DNA of 64,000 nt from assembly GCA_020637615.1 (NCBI GenBank), contig JACKKC010000015.1, forward strand, positions 1 through 64,000, in the 5' to 3' direction. This DNA is from Rhodovulum sp. (lineage in GTDB: Bacteria > Pseudomonadota > Alphaproteobacteria > Rhodobacterales > Rhodobacteraceae). Shown one piece after another: positions 1 to 9,082 of the stretch. Numbering within the stretch: position 1 is the first letter of the stretch; every line of letters begins with the position of its first letter. The notes beneath the pieces are model-generated. The model did no database searches and was not told the origin of the DNA. It saw only the letters and a list, made by a program, of their open reading frames with translations. The translations under genes and the position numbers were made by a program.

Positions 1-29
1 CTGAATTTCAAAGCCGGTGGGCAATCCGT

Positions 30-53
30 GCGCGCCCGACTGTGCGGGCGCGC
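30..53 (-). terminator. Stem-loop downstream of thrS
   Basis: A perfect 9-bp stem (GCGCGCCCG at 30-38 pairing with CGGGCGCGC at 45-53) closes a 6-nt loop about 50 bases beyond the thrS stop. There is no clear T-run on either strand, so terminator is a guess from position. The CGCGCC/GGCGCG arms resemble the first hairpin of the dispersed elements at 46.3, 50.6 and 62.6 kb, so it may be a remnant of that family. Confidence 0.35.
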
Positions 54-102
54 AACGCCGCTTCGTCCCTTCCGTGCCCGCAAGGTCCGGGAGGGCCCGA
101 TT

Positions 103-2070
103 TCAGCGCAGGTCCGGCGGTGTCGCCTCCGCTGCGAGCGCCGCCACGACCGATTCGAGTCCCTCGACCGTGCTTTCCTTCTCGCCGAGCCGCCGCAGCG
201 AGACCGTGCGGTCGGCCATCTCGCGCCCGCCCAGGGCGAGGATGACCGGCACCTTGGCGAGGCTGTGCTCGCGGACCTTGTAGTTGATCTTCTCGTTGCG
301 GAGATCCGCCTCCGCCCTGAGCCCGGCCGCCCTGAGCGCCGCCAGCACCTCGCGGGCGTAGCCGTCGACCTCCGAGACGATCGGCGCCACCACCACCTGG
401 CGCGGCGCGAGCCAGAGCGGGAACCGCCCGGCATGCTCCTCGATCAGGATGCCGAGGAAGCGCTCGAAGGAGCCGAGAATCGCCCGGTGCAGCATCACCG
501 GCCGGTGCCGCGCGCCGTCCTCGCCGACATATTCCGCGCCCAGCCGCTCGGGCAGCTGGAAATCCGCCTGGAAGGTGCCGCATTGCCATTCGCGGCCGAT
601 CGCGTCGGTCAGCTTGAAGTCGAGCTTGGGCCCGTAGAAGGCGCCCTCGCCGGGGTCGAGCTCGAAATCGTTGCGCACCGAGAGGATCGCGCGCTCCAGC
701 GCCGTCTCGGCCTTGTCCCAGGTCTCGTCGGAGCCGATCCGCTTCGCGGGCCGGGTGGAGAAGCGGATGTCGTAGTTCGGGAAGCCGAGGTCGCGGTAGA
801 TGCTCGAGAGCAGCCCGATGAAGGCGGTGCATTCGCTCTCGATTTGGTCCTCGGTGCAGAAGATATGCGCGTCGTCCTGGGTGAAGCCGCGCACCCGCAT
901 CAGCCCGTGCATCGAGCCGGAGGGCTCGTAGCGGTGGCAGGCGCCAAACTCCGCCAGCCGCAGGGGCAGGTCGCGGTAGGACTTGAGCCCGTGGTTGTAG
1001 ACCTGGACGTGGCAGGGGCAGTTCATCGGCTTCAGCGCATTGATGCGCTTCTCCTTGGCGTGCTCCTCCTCGACCTCCACCAGGAACATGTGCTCCTGAT
1101 AGGCCTCCCAATGGCCCGAGGCCTCCCAGAGCTTGCGGTCGACCACCTGCGGCGTGCGGATCTCGCGATAGCCCGCGGCGCGCAGGCGGCGGCGCATGTA
1201 ATCCTCGAGCGTGCGGTAGATCGTCCAGCCGTCGGGATGCCAGAAGACCATGCCCGGCGCCTCTTCCTGCAGGTGGAAGAGCGCCATCTCGCGGCCGATG
1301 CGGCGATGGTCGCGCTTCTGCGCCTCCTCCAAGCGATGCAAATAGGCCTTGAGCTCGTCGCGGGTCCGGAAGCCGACGCCGTAGATGCGCTGGAGCATCG
1401 GCCGCGACGAATCGCCGCGCCAATAGGCCCCGGCCACCGAGGTGAGCTTGAAGGCATCGGCAGGCACCTGGCCGGTATGCGCCAGATGCGGCCCGCGGCA
1501 GAGATCCTGCCAGGGCCCGTGCCAGTACATCCGGATCGGCTGGCCTTCGGGGATCGCGTCCACCAGCTCGACCTTGTAGGTCTCGCCGGTGGCCTCGTAG
1601 TGGCGCACTGCCCGGTCGCGGTCCCAGACCTCGAATCGCACCGGGTCGCGGGCGGCGATGATCGCGCGCATCCGCTCCTCGATCGCGGCGAGATCCTCCG
1701 GGGTGAACGGCTCGGCCCGGTCGAAGTCGTAATACCAGCCGTTCTCGATCACCGGGCCGATGGTGACCTTCACGTCCGGCCAGAGATCCTGCACGGCGCG
1801 GGCCATGATATGGGCGCAATCGTGGCGGAAGAGCTCGAGCGCCGGGGCCTCGTCCCTTGCCGTCACGATGGAGAGGGCGGCATCATGCCCGATCGGCTCG
1901 CTCAGATCCGCGAGCCGCCCGTCGATGACGCAGGCGAGCGCGGCCTTTGCGAGGGATTTCGAGATGTCCGCGGCGACCTCGGCCCCGGTGATGCCGGCGG
2001 GATACTTGCGGGCCGCGCCGTCGGGGAGCCTTATCGACACCTCCCGCTCGATGGGGGAAGACAGGCTCAT
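103..2070 (-). CDS. thrS: Threonyl-tRNA synthetase
   Basis: Charges tRNA-Thr with threonine in the cytoplasm. The 655-residue protein has the usual order: an N-terminal TGS domain (about residues 1-65), the second additional domain used for editing (RHDCAHIMARAVQ, then the CRGPH segment), the class II catalytic core (KPMNCPCH zinc region, RYEPSG motif 2, final GSFERF motif 3) and a C-terminal anticodon-binding domain beginning at about 540. The ATG at 2070 is preferred over an upstream in-frame start because AAGGAGAA lies just ahead of it and the TGS domain starts there. Length fits the family. It is divergent from the hydrolase at 2195, with about 124 bases between them for both promoters. 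Confidence 0.97.
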   Translation of the reverse strand: MSLSSPIEREVSIRLPDGAARKYPAGITGAEVAADISKSLAKAALACVIDGRLADLSEPIGHDAALSIVTARDEAPALELFRHDCAHIMARAVQDLWPDVKVTIGPVIENGWYYDFDRAEPFTPEDLAAIEERMRAIIAARDPVRFEVWDRDRAVRHYEATGETYKVELVDAIPEGQPIRMYWHGPWQDLCRGPHLAHTGQVPADAFKLTSVAGAYWRGDSSRPMLQRIYGVGFRTRDELKAYLHRLEEAQKRDHRRIGREMALFHLQEEAPGMVFWHPDGWTIYRTLEDYMRRRLRAAGYREIRTPQVVDRKLWEASGHWEAYQEHMFLVEVEEEHAKEKRINALKPMNCPCHVQVYNHGLKSYRDLPLRLAEFGACHRYEPSGSMHGLMRVRGFTQDDAHIFCTEDQIESECTAFIGLLSSIYRDLGFPNYDIRFSTRPAKRIGSDETWDKAETALERAILSVRNDFELDPGEGAFYGPKLDFKLTDAIGREWQCGTFQADFQLPERLGAEYVGEDGARHRPVMLHRAILGSFERFLGILIEEHAGRFPLWLAPRQVVVAPIVSEVDGYAREVLAALRAAGLRAEADLRNEKINYKVREHSLAKVPVILALGGREMADRTVSLRRLGEKESTVEGLESVVAALAAEATPPDLR

Positions 2071-2194
2071 CGTCGTTCTCCTTCGGTTTTGGCGCCAACG
2101 GAACGCCCGGGTCTCAGGTCGCGCGTGGTCTAGCGGCTGGCGCCGCGCTGTCAAGCGCGTTGCCGCGCTCCGCGGCGCCTGTTACCAGCCGGGC

Positions 2195-2962
2195 ATGGAT
2201 GGCACGTTTCTCGATCTGCCCGGCGGCCGCCGCATCGCCCATGCGCTGACTCGGGGCGCCGGGCCGGGAGTGGTCTTTCTCTGCGGCTTCCATTCCGACA
2301 TGACTGGCACCAAGGCGCAGTTCCTCGAGGAGCGGGCGCGGGCGCGCGGGCGGGCCTTCCTGCGCTTCGACTACACCGGGCACGGCGCCTCCTCGGGGGA
2401 ATTTGCGGCCGGCTGCATCGGCGACTGGGCGCGGGATGCCGCCGAGACGATCGCGGCCCTGACCGAGGGGCCGCAGATCCTGGTCGGCTCGAGCATGGGC
2501 GGCTGGATCGCGCTGCTTCTCGCCCGCGAGATGCCGGAGCGGGTGGCGGGGCTGGTCGGGATCGCCGCGGCACCGGATTTCACCGAGGATTCGATCTGGG
2601 TGGGGCTCGATGACGCCGGGCGGGCGCGCCTGCTCGCCGAGGGCGCCGTCGAGATGCCTTCGGACGAGGACGAGCCCTGGCCGATCACCCGGCGGTTGAT
2701 CGAGGACGGGCGGGAGCGGCTGGTGCTGCGCGCGCCGCTCGCCCTGCCGTTTCCGGTGCGGCTCCTGCAGGGCAGCGCCGATGCGGACGTGCCGATATCG
2801 GTGCCGCTGCGCCTGATGGCCCATGCCACCTCCGCGGATCTGAGGCTGACGGTCGTGAAGGATGCCGATCACCGGTTCAGCGCGCCGGCGAACCTCGATC
2901 TCATCGACCGGACGATCGAGGAACTTGTCGGGACGATCTCGGCGGATGGTCCCGGGGAATGA
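2195..2962 (+). CDS. Alpha/beta hydrolase
   Basis: A 255-residue alpha/beta-fold hydrolase, probably a cytoplasmic esterase or lipase-like enzyme of unknown substrate. Visible features are the oxyanion-hole region LCGFHSD near residue 30, the nucleophile elbow GSSMG with Ser at about 100, an acid residue in GSADADV, and the final catalytic His in DADHRF. These place it in the serine-hydrolase alpha/beta family with no lid insertion of note. ATG 2195 gives a start just before the first beta strand. It stands alone, divergent from thrS and convergent with the small gene at 3026. Substrate cannot be told from sequence. Confidence 0.88.
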   Translation: MDGTFLDLPGGRRIAHALTRGAGPGVVFLCGFHSDMTGTKAQFLEERARARGRAFLRFDYTGHGASSGEFAAGCIGDWARDAAETIAALTEGPQILVGSSMGGWIALLLAREMPERVAGLVGIAAAPDFTEDSIWVGLDDAGRARLLAEGAVEMPSDEDEPWPITRRLIEDGRERLVLRAPLALPFPVRLLQGSADADVPISVPLRLMAHATSADLRLTVVKDADHRFSAPANLDLIDRTIEELVGTISADGPGE

Positions 2963-3025
2963 TTCGCGACAAGCGCCGCCCCATGCGCATGGCGCGCCTC
3001 GGGGCGGCGTCCAATCGGGTTGCGA

Positions 3026-3196
3026 TCAGTGCTCCGCGGAAAGGCGGACGATCTCTTCCTTGATGTGAAGTTTCCTGAGCTTGAGTTGCTTGATGTTCAG
3101 GTCGTCGGCAGCGGGGTTGCGCTGTTCGGCCTCGATGATCTCAGAGAGCGCCTGATGCTTCTTGCGAAGCTCGGTCAGGTGGGAACTCAGGCTCAT
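3026..3196 (-). CDS. YdcH-like small protein (DUF465)
   Basis: A 56-residue, highly charged, probably helical hairpin protein. It begins MSLSSHLTELRKKH and contains LKLRKLHIKEEI near the end, the typical pattern of the DUF465/YdcH family, whose function is not established. A strong ribosome site (AACGGAGGTAAAGC) precedes the ATG, which supports a real gene despite the short length. It lies just downstream of the EamA-family transporter on the same strand, with about 60 bases between, and may be co-transcribed with it. Confidence 0.88.
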   Translation of the reverse strand: MSLSSHLTELRKKHQALSEIIEAEQRNPAADDLNIKQLKLRKLHIKEEIVRLSAEH

Positions 3197-3255
3197 GCTT
3201 TACCTCCGTTTCCGATGGGACGACCGGAGCAGTAAATCACGGATCAGCTGGTCTG

Positions 3256-4140
3256 TCACGCCGCGAGGGCGCGGATCCTCAATGCGACGGGAAGGCTCAG
3301 GCGCCGTGGATCGGCGAGCGTCACCAGGCCGCCGGCGGCGATGGCGAAGAGGCCCGCCAGGCTCGCGGCGCCGATGCTCTCGCCGAACCAGAAGAAGCCC
3401 ACGGCCATGGCCGTCAACAGGTTGAAATAGAGGAAGGGCGCCAGGATCGTCGCATCGGCCCGCTGATAGGCGGCGACGGTCAGGAAATGGCAGATCGCAG
3501 AGACCCCGCCGAGCGCGATCGCGCCCAGGAAAAGCGCCGGTGTCAGCACGGGCAGGCCGGTGGAAAGCGCGAAGGGTGCGATCAGGCCGGCGCCGAGCAG
3601 CGACTGCACCGCCAGCGTCGAGAGCGCGTCGGTCTGGCTCTTGGCACCCCGCGTTGCGGCGAGATAGGTGCCGAGCAGGGCGCCGCCGATCAGCGCGAAG
3701 ACGCAGCCGAGCTCCAGCCCCGCCTCGGGGCGCAGCAGGACCGCGGCGCCGAGGAAGCTGATCGCCGAGCCGGCGAGCCGTGTGGAGGTCGGCGGCTCGC
3801 GCCAGACGAGAATCCCCAGGAGGCCCGAGACGATCGGTGCAATCAGGAAACCGCCCACAGCCTTGGCCATGGGCACCATCCCGAGCGCGGAGATCAGCGC
3901 CGTCATCGCGCCCATGATCAGTGCGGTCCGCAGCAGCTGGCCCAGCCGGTCGCCGCGGGCGACCTCGATCCTGCGGCCGGTCGAGCGTGCGATGGCGAGG
4001 GCGATGGTGCCGGCCGTCAGGTAGCGCAGGAAGGCGATCATCATCGGGGTGTGCTCGGCGGAGAGGATCTTGGCCACGCCGTCCACCGCCGGGGTCAACA
4101 ACATCGCGAGGATGAGAAAGCAGACGCCCGACTGCATCAC
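3256..4140 (-). CDS. DMT-family (EamA) transporter
   Basis: A 294-residue integral membrane protein with about ten hydrophobic segments in two tandem EamA halves, the layout of drug/metabolite exporters such as RhaT/YdcZ relatives. The N-terminus MMQSGVCFLILAM starts directly in the first membrane span. Members export amino acids, nucleosides or small metabolites, and the substrate is not visible here. The gene is followed on the same strand by the DUF465 gene. No regulator sits beside it. Confidence 0.9.
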   Translation of the reverse strand: MMQSGVCFLILAMLLTPAVDGVAKILSAEHTPMMIAFLRYLTAGTIALAIARSTGRRIEVARGDRLGQLLRTALIMGAMTALISALGMVPMAKAVGGFLIAPIVSGLLGILVWREPPTSTRLAGSAISFLGAAVLLRPEAGLELGCVFALIGGALLGTYLAATRGAKSQTDALSTLAVQSLLGAGLIAPFALSTGLPVLTPALFLGAIALGGVSAICHFLTVAAYQRADATILAPFLYFNLLTAMAVGFFWFGESIGAASLAGLFAIAAGGLVTLADPRRLSLPVALRIRALAA

Positions 4141-4215
4141 CAGATACTCCCGATGGACCTCGGCCCCGGCCCGCGCCGGACACCCGTTGGTTGAGGTTAT
4201 CGGTCATTTACCACT

Positions 4216-4998
4216 TTAACGTGCATTCGGCAAGATCCCGCCTATGGCGAGTTCTTTCATGTCCCGCAGAACAGCTTCAGCCTGTTCCGTATAGTCGTTT
4301 CCATCGCGCAAGTGCGCATTTCCCGTATGAAGAGTTAACGGGTAATGAAGAACTAACGCGGTCCGCCGCGCCTTGCGCGCCCGCACCAGAATCCTTCCGG
4401 CCGGCCGGTCCGCGCGTGCGGCGAGCGGCAGGACTTCCACGGCACCGCATCCCTTCTCGAGTGCGGCAAGAATTTCTCCCAGCCGGGCGCTCCTCTGGAT
4501 GATCGTGATCGTCCCGCCCGGGCGCAGCCGCCGGACCCCTGTCGCGATCCATTCGGCGAGGCCGGCCGCCCCCTCGCGATGCGCCGCGTCGCGCCCGGCA
4601 TCGCGCGCCGGCGTCGCCGTCCCGGCGCCGTGATAGGGCGGATTGAGCAGCACATGGTCGAAGTCGAGCGCGCGCAGCGCCGCCGGCATCGCCCGCAGAT
4701 CCCCTTCGTGGACCGTCATCGCGATCGCGTTCTCCCGCGCGTTGCGGCGCGCGAGATCGGCGTAGGCGGGCTGGATCTCGAGGCCGTGCAGCTCGATCCC
4801 CGGCACGCGCCGCGCCAGGCAAAGCCCGGCGGTGCCCGCGCCGCAGCCCAGGTCGAGGACCCGCTCTGCCCCCCGCGCCGGCACGAAGGCCGCGAGCAGG
4901 ACCGGATCGGTTGCGGCGCGGTAGCCGGTGCGCGGCTGCCAGACTTGCAGCCGCCCGCCGAGCATCGCGTCTCGGCTCAGCCCCGCCTCGGGTGTCAT
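4216..4998 (-). CDS. TrmN6-like SAM-dependent methyltransferase
   Basis: A 260-residue class I methyltransferase of the YfiC/TrmN6 type. VLDLGCGAGTAG (about residues 47-58) is the S-adenosylmethionine loop and NPPY (119-122) is the motif of N6-adenine and exocyclic-amine methylases, so the likely target is an adenine in RNA, as in tRNA1(Val) A37. The specificity is inferred from the family. The start overlaps the stop of the upstream DUF2007 gene by 4 nt (ATGA), showing translational coupling. The last 45 codons (4216-4350) are noticeably less GC-rich than the rest, but the reading frame stays intact. Confidence 0.87.
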   Translation of the reverse strand: MTPEAGLSRDAMLGGRLQVWQPRTGYRAATDPVLLAAFVPARGAERVLDLGCGAGTAGLCLARRVPGIELHGLEIQPAYADLARRNARENAIAMTVHEGDLRAMPAALRALDFDHVLLNPPYHGAGTATPARDAGRDAAHREGAAGLAEWIATGVRRLRPGGTITIIQRSARLGEILAALEKGCGAVEVLPLAARADRPAGRILVRARKARRTALVLHYPLTLHTGNAHLRDGNDYTEQAEAVLRDMKELAIGGILPNAR

Positions 4999-5216
4999 GC
5001 CGGCGTCAGATCCTCGATCCCGTTGTCCCGCAGGATCGCCCGCGCGCGGAAGGCGTCGCGGTCGGCCACCACCAGCCGCCTTGGAAAGAGGCCGATGCCG
5101 CCTTCGAGCACGCTCATGTGGACGTCCAGAACGAAGCAGTCTATAGCCTCGCCACGCAGCAGCGCCGTGCTGAAAGCAACGATCGTTGGGTCGCTGGTCC
5201 GCAGGATCTCCTTCAT
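4995..5216 (-). CDS. DUF2007 domain protein
   Basis: A 73-residue protein matching the DUF2007 pattern: MKEILRTSDPTIVAFSTALL at the start, an acidic middle, and a final DRDAFRARAILRDNGI segment. DUF2007 proteins are described only as putative signal-transducing or PII-like folds, with no assigned role. It is the first gene of a two-gene unit with the methyltransferase (4-nt overlap) and is divergent from the polyprenyl synthase gene, only about 48 bases away, so the two promoters must be very close together. Confidence 0.82.
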   Translation of the reverse strand: MKEILRTSDPTIVAFSTALLRGEAIDCFVLDVHMSVLEGGIGLFPRRLVVADRDAFRARAILRDNGIEDLTPA

Positions 5217-5264
5217 CCGCGGAAGACTAGTGAACGCCCGGGCAGAGGTCGAGAGTCAGGACAG

Positions 5265-6266
5265 ATGAACACGCCCGCGCCCGTCGAGACGCCGATCGAA
5301 CGCCTCCTCGCCCTGGTCGCCGAGGACATGGACGGGGTCGCCCGGCTGATCCGCGAGCGCATGGCCAGCCGGCACGCGCCGCGCATCCCCGAGGTGACGG
5401 CGCATCTGGTCGGCGCCGGCGGCAAGCGCCTGCGCCCGCTGCTCACGCTGGCCGCGGCCCGGCTCTGCGGCTATCGCGGCGCGGACCATCTGAAGCTGGC
5501 GGCGACCGTGGAGTTCATCCATACCGCCACGCTCCTGCACGACGACGTGGTGGACGAGAGCGCGCGCCGGCGCGGCCGGCCGACCGCCAACCTGCTCTGG
5601 GACAACAAGTCGAGCGTGCTCGTCGGCGATTACCTCTTCGCGCGGGCCTTCCAGCTAATGGTGGAGCCCGGCAACCTGCAGGTGCTCGACATCCTGTCGA
5701 ACGCCGCGGCGGTGATCGCCGAGGGCGAGGTGCTGCAGCTGACCGCCGCGGCCAATCTCGCGACCGACGAGGCGGTCTATCTGCAGGTGATCCGCGGCAA
5801 GACCGCGGCGCTCTTCTCGGCGGCCACCGAGGCCGGCGCGGTGATCGCCGGGGCGAAGCCGGAGGTCGCCTGCGCGCTTCGCGATTATGGCGACGCGCTC
5901 GGCATCGCCTTCCAGATCGCCGACGACCTGCTCGACTACCGCGGCACCGACGACCGGCTCGGAAAGAACGTCGGCGACGACTTCCGCGAGCGCAAGATGT
6001 CCCTGCCGGTGATCCGCGCGCTCGCGCAGGCCGATGCGGCCGAACGTGCCTTCTGGGTGCGGGTGATCGAGAAGGGCGAGCAGCGCGAGGGCGATCTCGC
6101 GGCGGCCATGGCGATCATGGCACGCCACGGCTGCCTCGACAGCACCCGCGACACTGCGCTCGACCACGCCGTGCGCGCCCGTTCGGCGCTGGCGCCGCTG
6201 CCCGAAGGACCGATCCGCGCGCAGCTGGCCGACCTCGCGGAATTCGTGGTCGCGCGGCTGGTGTGA
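5265..6266 (+). CDS. ispB: Polyprenyl diphosphate synthase (octa/decaprenyl type)
   Basis: Builds the long isoprenoid side chain of ubiquinone by adding isopentenyl diphosphate units to an allylic primer. The 333-residue sequence has GGKRLRP (52-58), the first aspartate-rich motif DDVVDE (93-98) and the second DDLLD (220-224), followed by GKNVGDDFRERKMSLP, all canonical for trans-prenyl synthases. The start MNTPAPVETPIERLL is chosen because the family region begins immediately after it. The chain length is inferred: in Rhodobacterales the product is normally decaprenyl diphosphate for ubiquinone-10. It stands alone with a divergent upstream neighbour. Confidence 0.95.
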   Translation: MNTPAPVETPIERLLALVAEDMDGVARLIRERMASRHAPRIPEVTAHLVGAGGKRLRPLLTLAAARLCGYRGADHLKLAATVEFIHTATLLHDDVVDESARRRGRPTANLLWDNKSSVLVGDYLFARAFQLMVEPGNLQVLDILSNAAAVIAEGEVLQLTAAANLATDEAVYLQVIRGKTAALFSAATEAGAVIAGAKPEVACALRDYGDALGIAFQIADDLLDYRGTDDRLGKNVGDDFRERKMSLPVIRALAQADAAERAFWVRVIEKGEQREGDLAAAMAIMARHGCLDSTRDTALDHAVRARSALAPLPEGPIRAQLADLAEFVVARLV

Positions 6267-6414
6267 GCCCGGTGCCGGCGCCCGGTGTCGCCGGGCTCCC
6301 GCCCGAAGCACGCCCTTATGGTCGGGCCGCTGCGCCGCGAGCGGCGGTGACCCTCAGGGCCGCGATGTGGGCGGTGCTCCGCTCCGGCCTCCTGGTGCGA
6401 GGAGTGGCCGCCCG

Positions 6415-8415
6415 GTGATCGCCCAGACCCTCGATGCCATCGTGCAGTTCCTCGGCGGCCATCCGATCTTGGCGCTTCTGATCGTCTTCGCCGTCTCGCT
6501 CGGCGAGGCGCTCCTGATCGTCGGCCTCGTCATGCCCTCGACGGTGATCCTCGTGGGCGCGGGCACGATGATCGGGCTCGGCCGGCTGCCCTTCCTGCCG
6601 GTCTTCGTCGCCACCACGCTCGGGGCGGTCGCGGGCGATGCCATCTCCTTCTGGTTCGGGCATCACTGGAAGGCCGGCATCCGCGGCATCTGGCCCTTCA
6701 GCCGCGTGGTCTTCCTCATCGACCGCGGCGAGCGCTTCTTCGAGCGCCACGGCGGCAAGAGCGTCTTCGTCGCGCGCTTCCTGCCCGGGGTGAAATCCGC
6801 CGTGCCTACGGTGGCGGGCATGGTCGGCATGTCGCCGACGCGCTTCGCCATCGTCAACGTGCTCTCCGCCCTGGCCTGGGCTGCCGCGCATCTGGTGCCC
6901 GGCGTGCTCGTCGGCCGCGGCATCCGGGTCACCCAGACCACGAACCCGCGGCTGATCGTGCTGCTCTTCATGGTCGCGGCCCTGCTCGTGGCGGCCTGGT
7001 ATGTCACGCGGCTCGCCTACCAGGTCCTGCTGCCCCGGGCCGAGCGGGTCCGCTTCGCTCTGGCCGATCGCCTCGCGGGATCGGGCCATGCCGCGGCCCG
7101 CCGCGCCGCCCGCCTGCTCGCCGACGAGGACGGCATGCTGCGGGCCTATCTCTACGCCGCGCTGGCGCTGCTCGCGCTCTTCCTCTTCTCGCTTATCCTC
7201 GGAAGGCTCCTGCTCGACCCCGAGATGGCCCGCTCCGACGCCGCGATCAGCGGCTATGTGCAGATCCTGCGGACCGAAGCCTTCACCCGGGCGATGGTCG
7301 CCGTCACCATGATCGGCGACAGCGCGGTGCTCCTGCCGGTCGCGGTCGCGATCGTCGCGATGCTGCTCGGCTGGCGCCACCGCAAGACCGCCCTTTCCGC
7401 CGCCGTGGCGATGCTGGCGGCCACCGCCTTCGTGCCGCTGGTTAAATCCGTGCTCCAGCGGGCTCGGCCGAGCGAGACCCTCTACGGCCCGGATTCCTTC
7501 AGCTTTCCCAGCGGCCATTCCGCGCTCGCGACGGTCGTTCTCGGCTTCGCGGCACTGGTGATCGCCCATACCCTGCCCGAGCGGTTTCACCGCGCCGTCT
7601 ATCTCGTCGCGGCGCTGATGATCGCGCTCGTGGGCTTCTCGCGCATCTATCTGCTGGCGCATTGGCCGAGCGACGTGCTGGCGGGCATGCTCTTCGGCCT
7701 GGCGCTGGTCTTCGCCATGGCGATCCTGCTCCACGGGCGGCGGCTGCGCATCCCGGCCCGCGCTTCGGCCGCCCTGGCCGCCGTCGTGCTGCTGCTGGTC
7801 TATCCGCTGCACCTGCGCTCCGACTTCGGCGCCTCGCTCGCCCGTTACGAGGCGGCGCCCGGTGTCGTCACCCTCGGCCAGGCGGAATGGCTCGCCACGG
7901 GCTGGCGCCAGCTGCCGGAGGCGCGCGTCCTGCTTGACGGGGATTACGGCGAGCCGATGCTCCTGCAGACCGACCGGCCGCTCGATGCCGTCGTGGCGCG
8001 CCTCGCGGCCACGGGGTGGCGGCGCTCGGAGAGCAGCCAGCTCGACGATATCCTCGGCGTGCTCCTGCCGAGCCGGGCGCCCCTCGCCGACCGCCCGCCG
8101 CTGCCGATGACCCATGTCGGCCGGGCGGCCATGGCCACGCTGACCAGGGTCTCGGAGGCGGCGCCGGGCCGCATGGAGGTTCTGCGGATCTGGGCGAGCG
8201 GGCAGGCGATCGAGGCAGGCGCCGTCGAGCGGCCGCTGTTGCTCGTCTCGGTCACGCGCGAGGGCCTGCTGCCGCTCGCCTTCGGCTTCGGCCATGTCGC
8301 CTCGGAGGCGCCCGACGCTGGCGACGCCGCCCGGATCGCGGAGAAGATGGCCGGGAGCCTCGGCGGCACCGCGTCCCGCCCCGCCGCCGGCTTGCCAATT
8401 CTCGTTCCGGAGTGA
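6415..8415 (+). CDS. DedA-PAP2-LssY_C membrane fusion protein
   Basis: A large multi-spanning inner-membrane protein of about 666 residues. The first 200 residues form a DedA/SNARE-associated domain. The middle holds a PAP2 lipid phosphatase with all three motifs: KSVLQRARPSE, PSGHSALAT and SRIYLLAHWPSDVLAG. The C-terminal 170 residues resemble the soluble LssY_C domain. DedA proteins handle undecaprenyl phosphate or phospholipid flipping, and PAP2 enzymes dephosphorylate lipid pyrophosphates, so a role in lipid-carrier recycling is inferred. The GTG at 6415, with GGAG ten bases upstream, is preferred; a GTG at 6367 is also in frame. It follows ispB on the same strand. Confidence 0.88.
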   Translation: MIAQTLDAIVQFLGGHPILALLIVFAVSLGEALLIVGLVMPSTVILVGAGTMIGLGRLPFLPVFVATTLGAVAGDAISFWFGHHWKAGIRGIWPFSRVVFLIDRGERFFERHGGKSVFVARFLPGVKSAVPTVAGMVGMSPTRFAIVNVLSALAWAAAHLVPGVLVGRGIRVTQTTNPRLIVLLFMVAALLVAAWYVTRLAYQVLLPRAERVRFALADRLAGSGHAAARRAARLLADEDGMLRAYLYAALALLALFLFSLILGRLLLDPEMARSDAAISGYVQILRTEAFTRAMVAVTMIGDSAVLLPVAVAIVAMLLGWRHRKTALSAAVAMLAATAFVPLVKSVLQRARPSETLYGPDSFSFPSGHSALATVVLGFAALVIAHTLPERFHRAVYLVAALMIALVGFSRIYLLAHWPSDVLAGMLFGLALVFAMAILLHGRRLRIPARASAALAAVVLLLVYPLHLRSDFGASLARYEAAPGVVTLGQAEWLATGWRQLPEARVLLDGDYGEPMLLQTDRPLDAVVARLAATGWRRSESSQLDDILGVLLPSRAPLADRPPLPMTHVGRAAMATLTRVSEAAPGRMEVLRIWASGQAIEAGAVERPLLLVSVTREGLLPLAFGFGHVASEAPDAGDAARIAEKMAGSLGGTASRPAAGLPILVPE

Positions 8416-8755
8416 TGCTGTATCGGGCCTCCTCCGGGGGCCGGAGCGACCGTCGGGCGGGGATCGATTCGGTTTGTAGGTGGTCGCCGCCGACCAGCGC
8501 CCGCCTCCTATGGCGCCACCACGTGCCCCCGCGGATTTCGCAAGGACAAATCCTTGGGATCCCGGCGACGAGCCGGCACAAGGCCGTTGCCGGTTCGAAC
8601 TGGCCATCATCCCACCCATTCAACTGGAGACTGTAAGACGCCGACCAGCCGGCAAGCGCATCCGCCGGGGGCCGGCCGGCGGGAATTCACGTTTTTTTCA
8701 CACCCGGCAGGGCCGGGAGGCGGCATCTGTCACGCGGACGTGATGGGCGGCGGTG
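8416..8755 (+). other. Intergenic region with paired stems; possible relic of the dispersed element
   Basis: No convincing gene. It contains CGAGCCGGCA (8569-8578) and TGCCGGTTCG (8587-8596), which can pair and closely match the second hairpin of the element at 50.67 kb (CGAACCGGC with GCCGGTTCG). Further on, CCGCCGG and CCGGCGG around 8668-8689 form another stem, with a run of T about nine bases after it near 8693-8699. The layout suggests a degenerate copy of the intergenic element or an untranslated structured region; the assignment is tentative. Confidence 0.35.
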
Positions 8756-8953
8756 TTACTGGATCGCGTTCAGAAGCGAAAGATCCAGGGCATGCACTTC
8801 GAAAGCGATCATCCACTCCCCGCCGGGATCCCGGATGGACCGCGGCCGGTCGGGCGCCATGCCGAGGACCCTTTCGCCGATGTTCCCGGCGGGCGGACCG
8901 AGCCGACCGTCGGCGAGCGTTTCGTCCTGCGCGACCTGTTTGACCAGTTGCAT
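8756..8953 (-). CDS. Hypothetical small protein
   Basis: A 65-residue reading frame beginning MQLVKQVAQDETLADGR and ending HALDLSLLNAIQ, with the high third-position GC of real genes here. No family is recognised. The ribosome site is weak, and a partly overlapping frame on the other strand has similar composition, so it may be chance. It is divergent from the hypothetical gene at 9083. Confidence 0.3.
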   Translation of the reverse strand: MQLVKQVAQDETLADGRLGPPAGNIGERVLGMAPDRPRSIRDPGGEWMIAFEVHALDLSLLNAIQ

Positions 8954-9082
8954 GGCGGTGCGGCGCCGCTCCGATCTCCGACCGATCGGGCGAGCACGCA
9001 ATGCCGGGTGTCCCTTACGGAAGTTTCGCGCAGGACGAAACCCGAACCGGCCGGAACCGGTACCGAAGGAGGAGGGTCAGAC

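Noticed and set aside
8585..8605. tRNA-like GGTTCGAAC near 8590
   Set aside because: It is part of a palindrome (CCGGTTCGAACTGG) and no cloverleaf fits the surrounding 80 bases.
6316..8619. 767-residue reading frame opposite the DedA-PAP2 gene
   Set aside because: It is very rich in Asp, Glu, Arg, Gly and Gln with no domain, lies wholly opposite a gene with clear motifs, and is a normal by-product of high GC.
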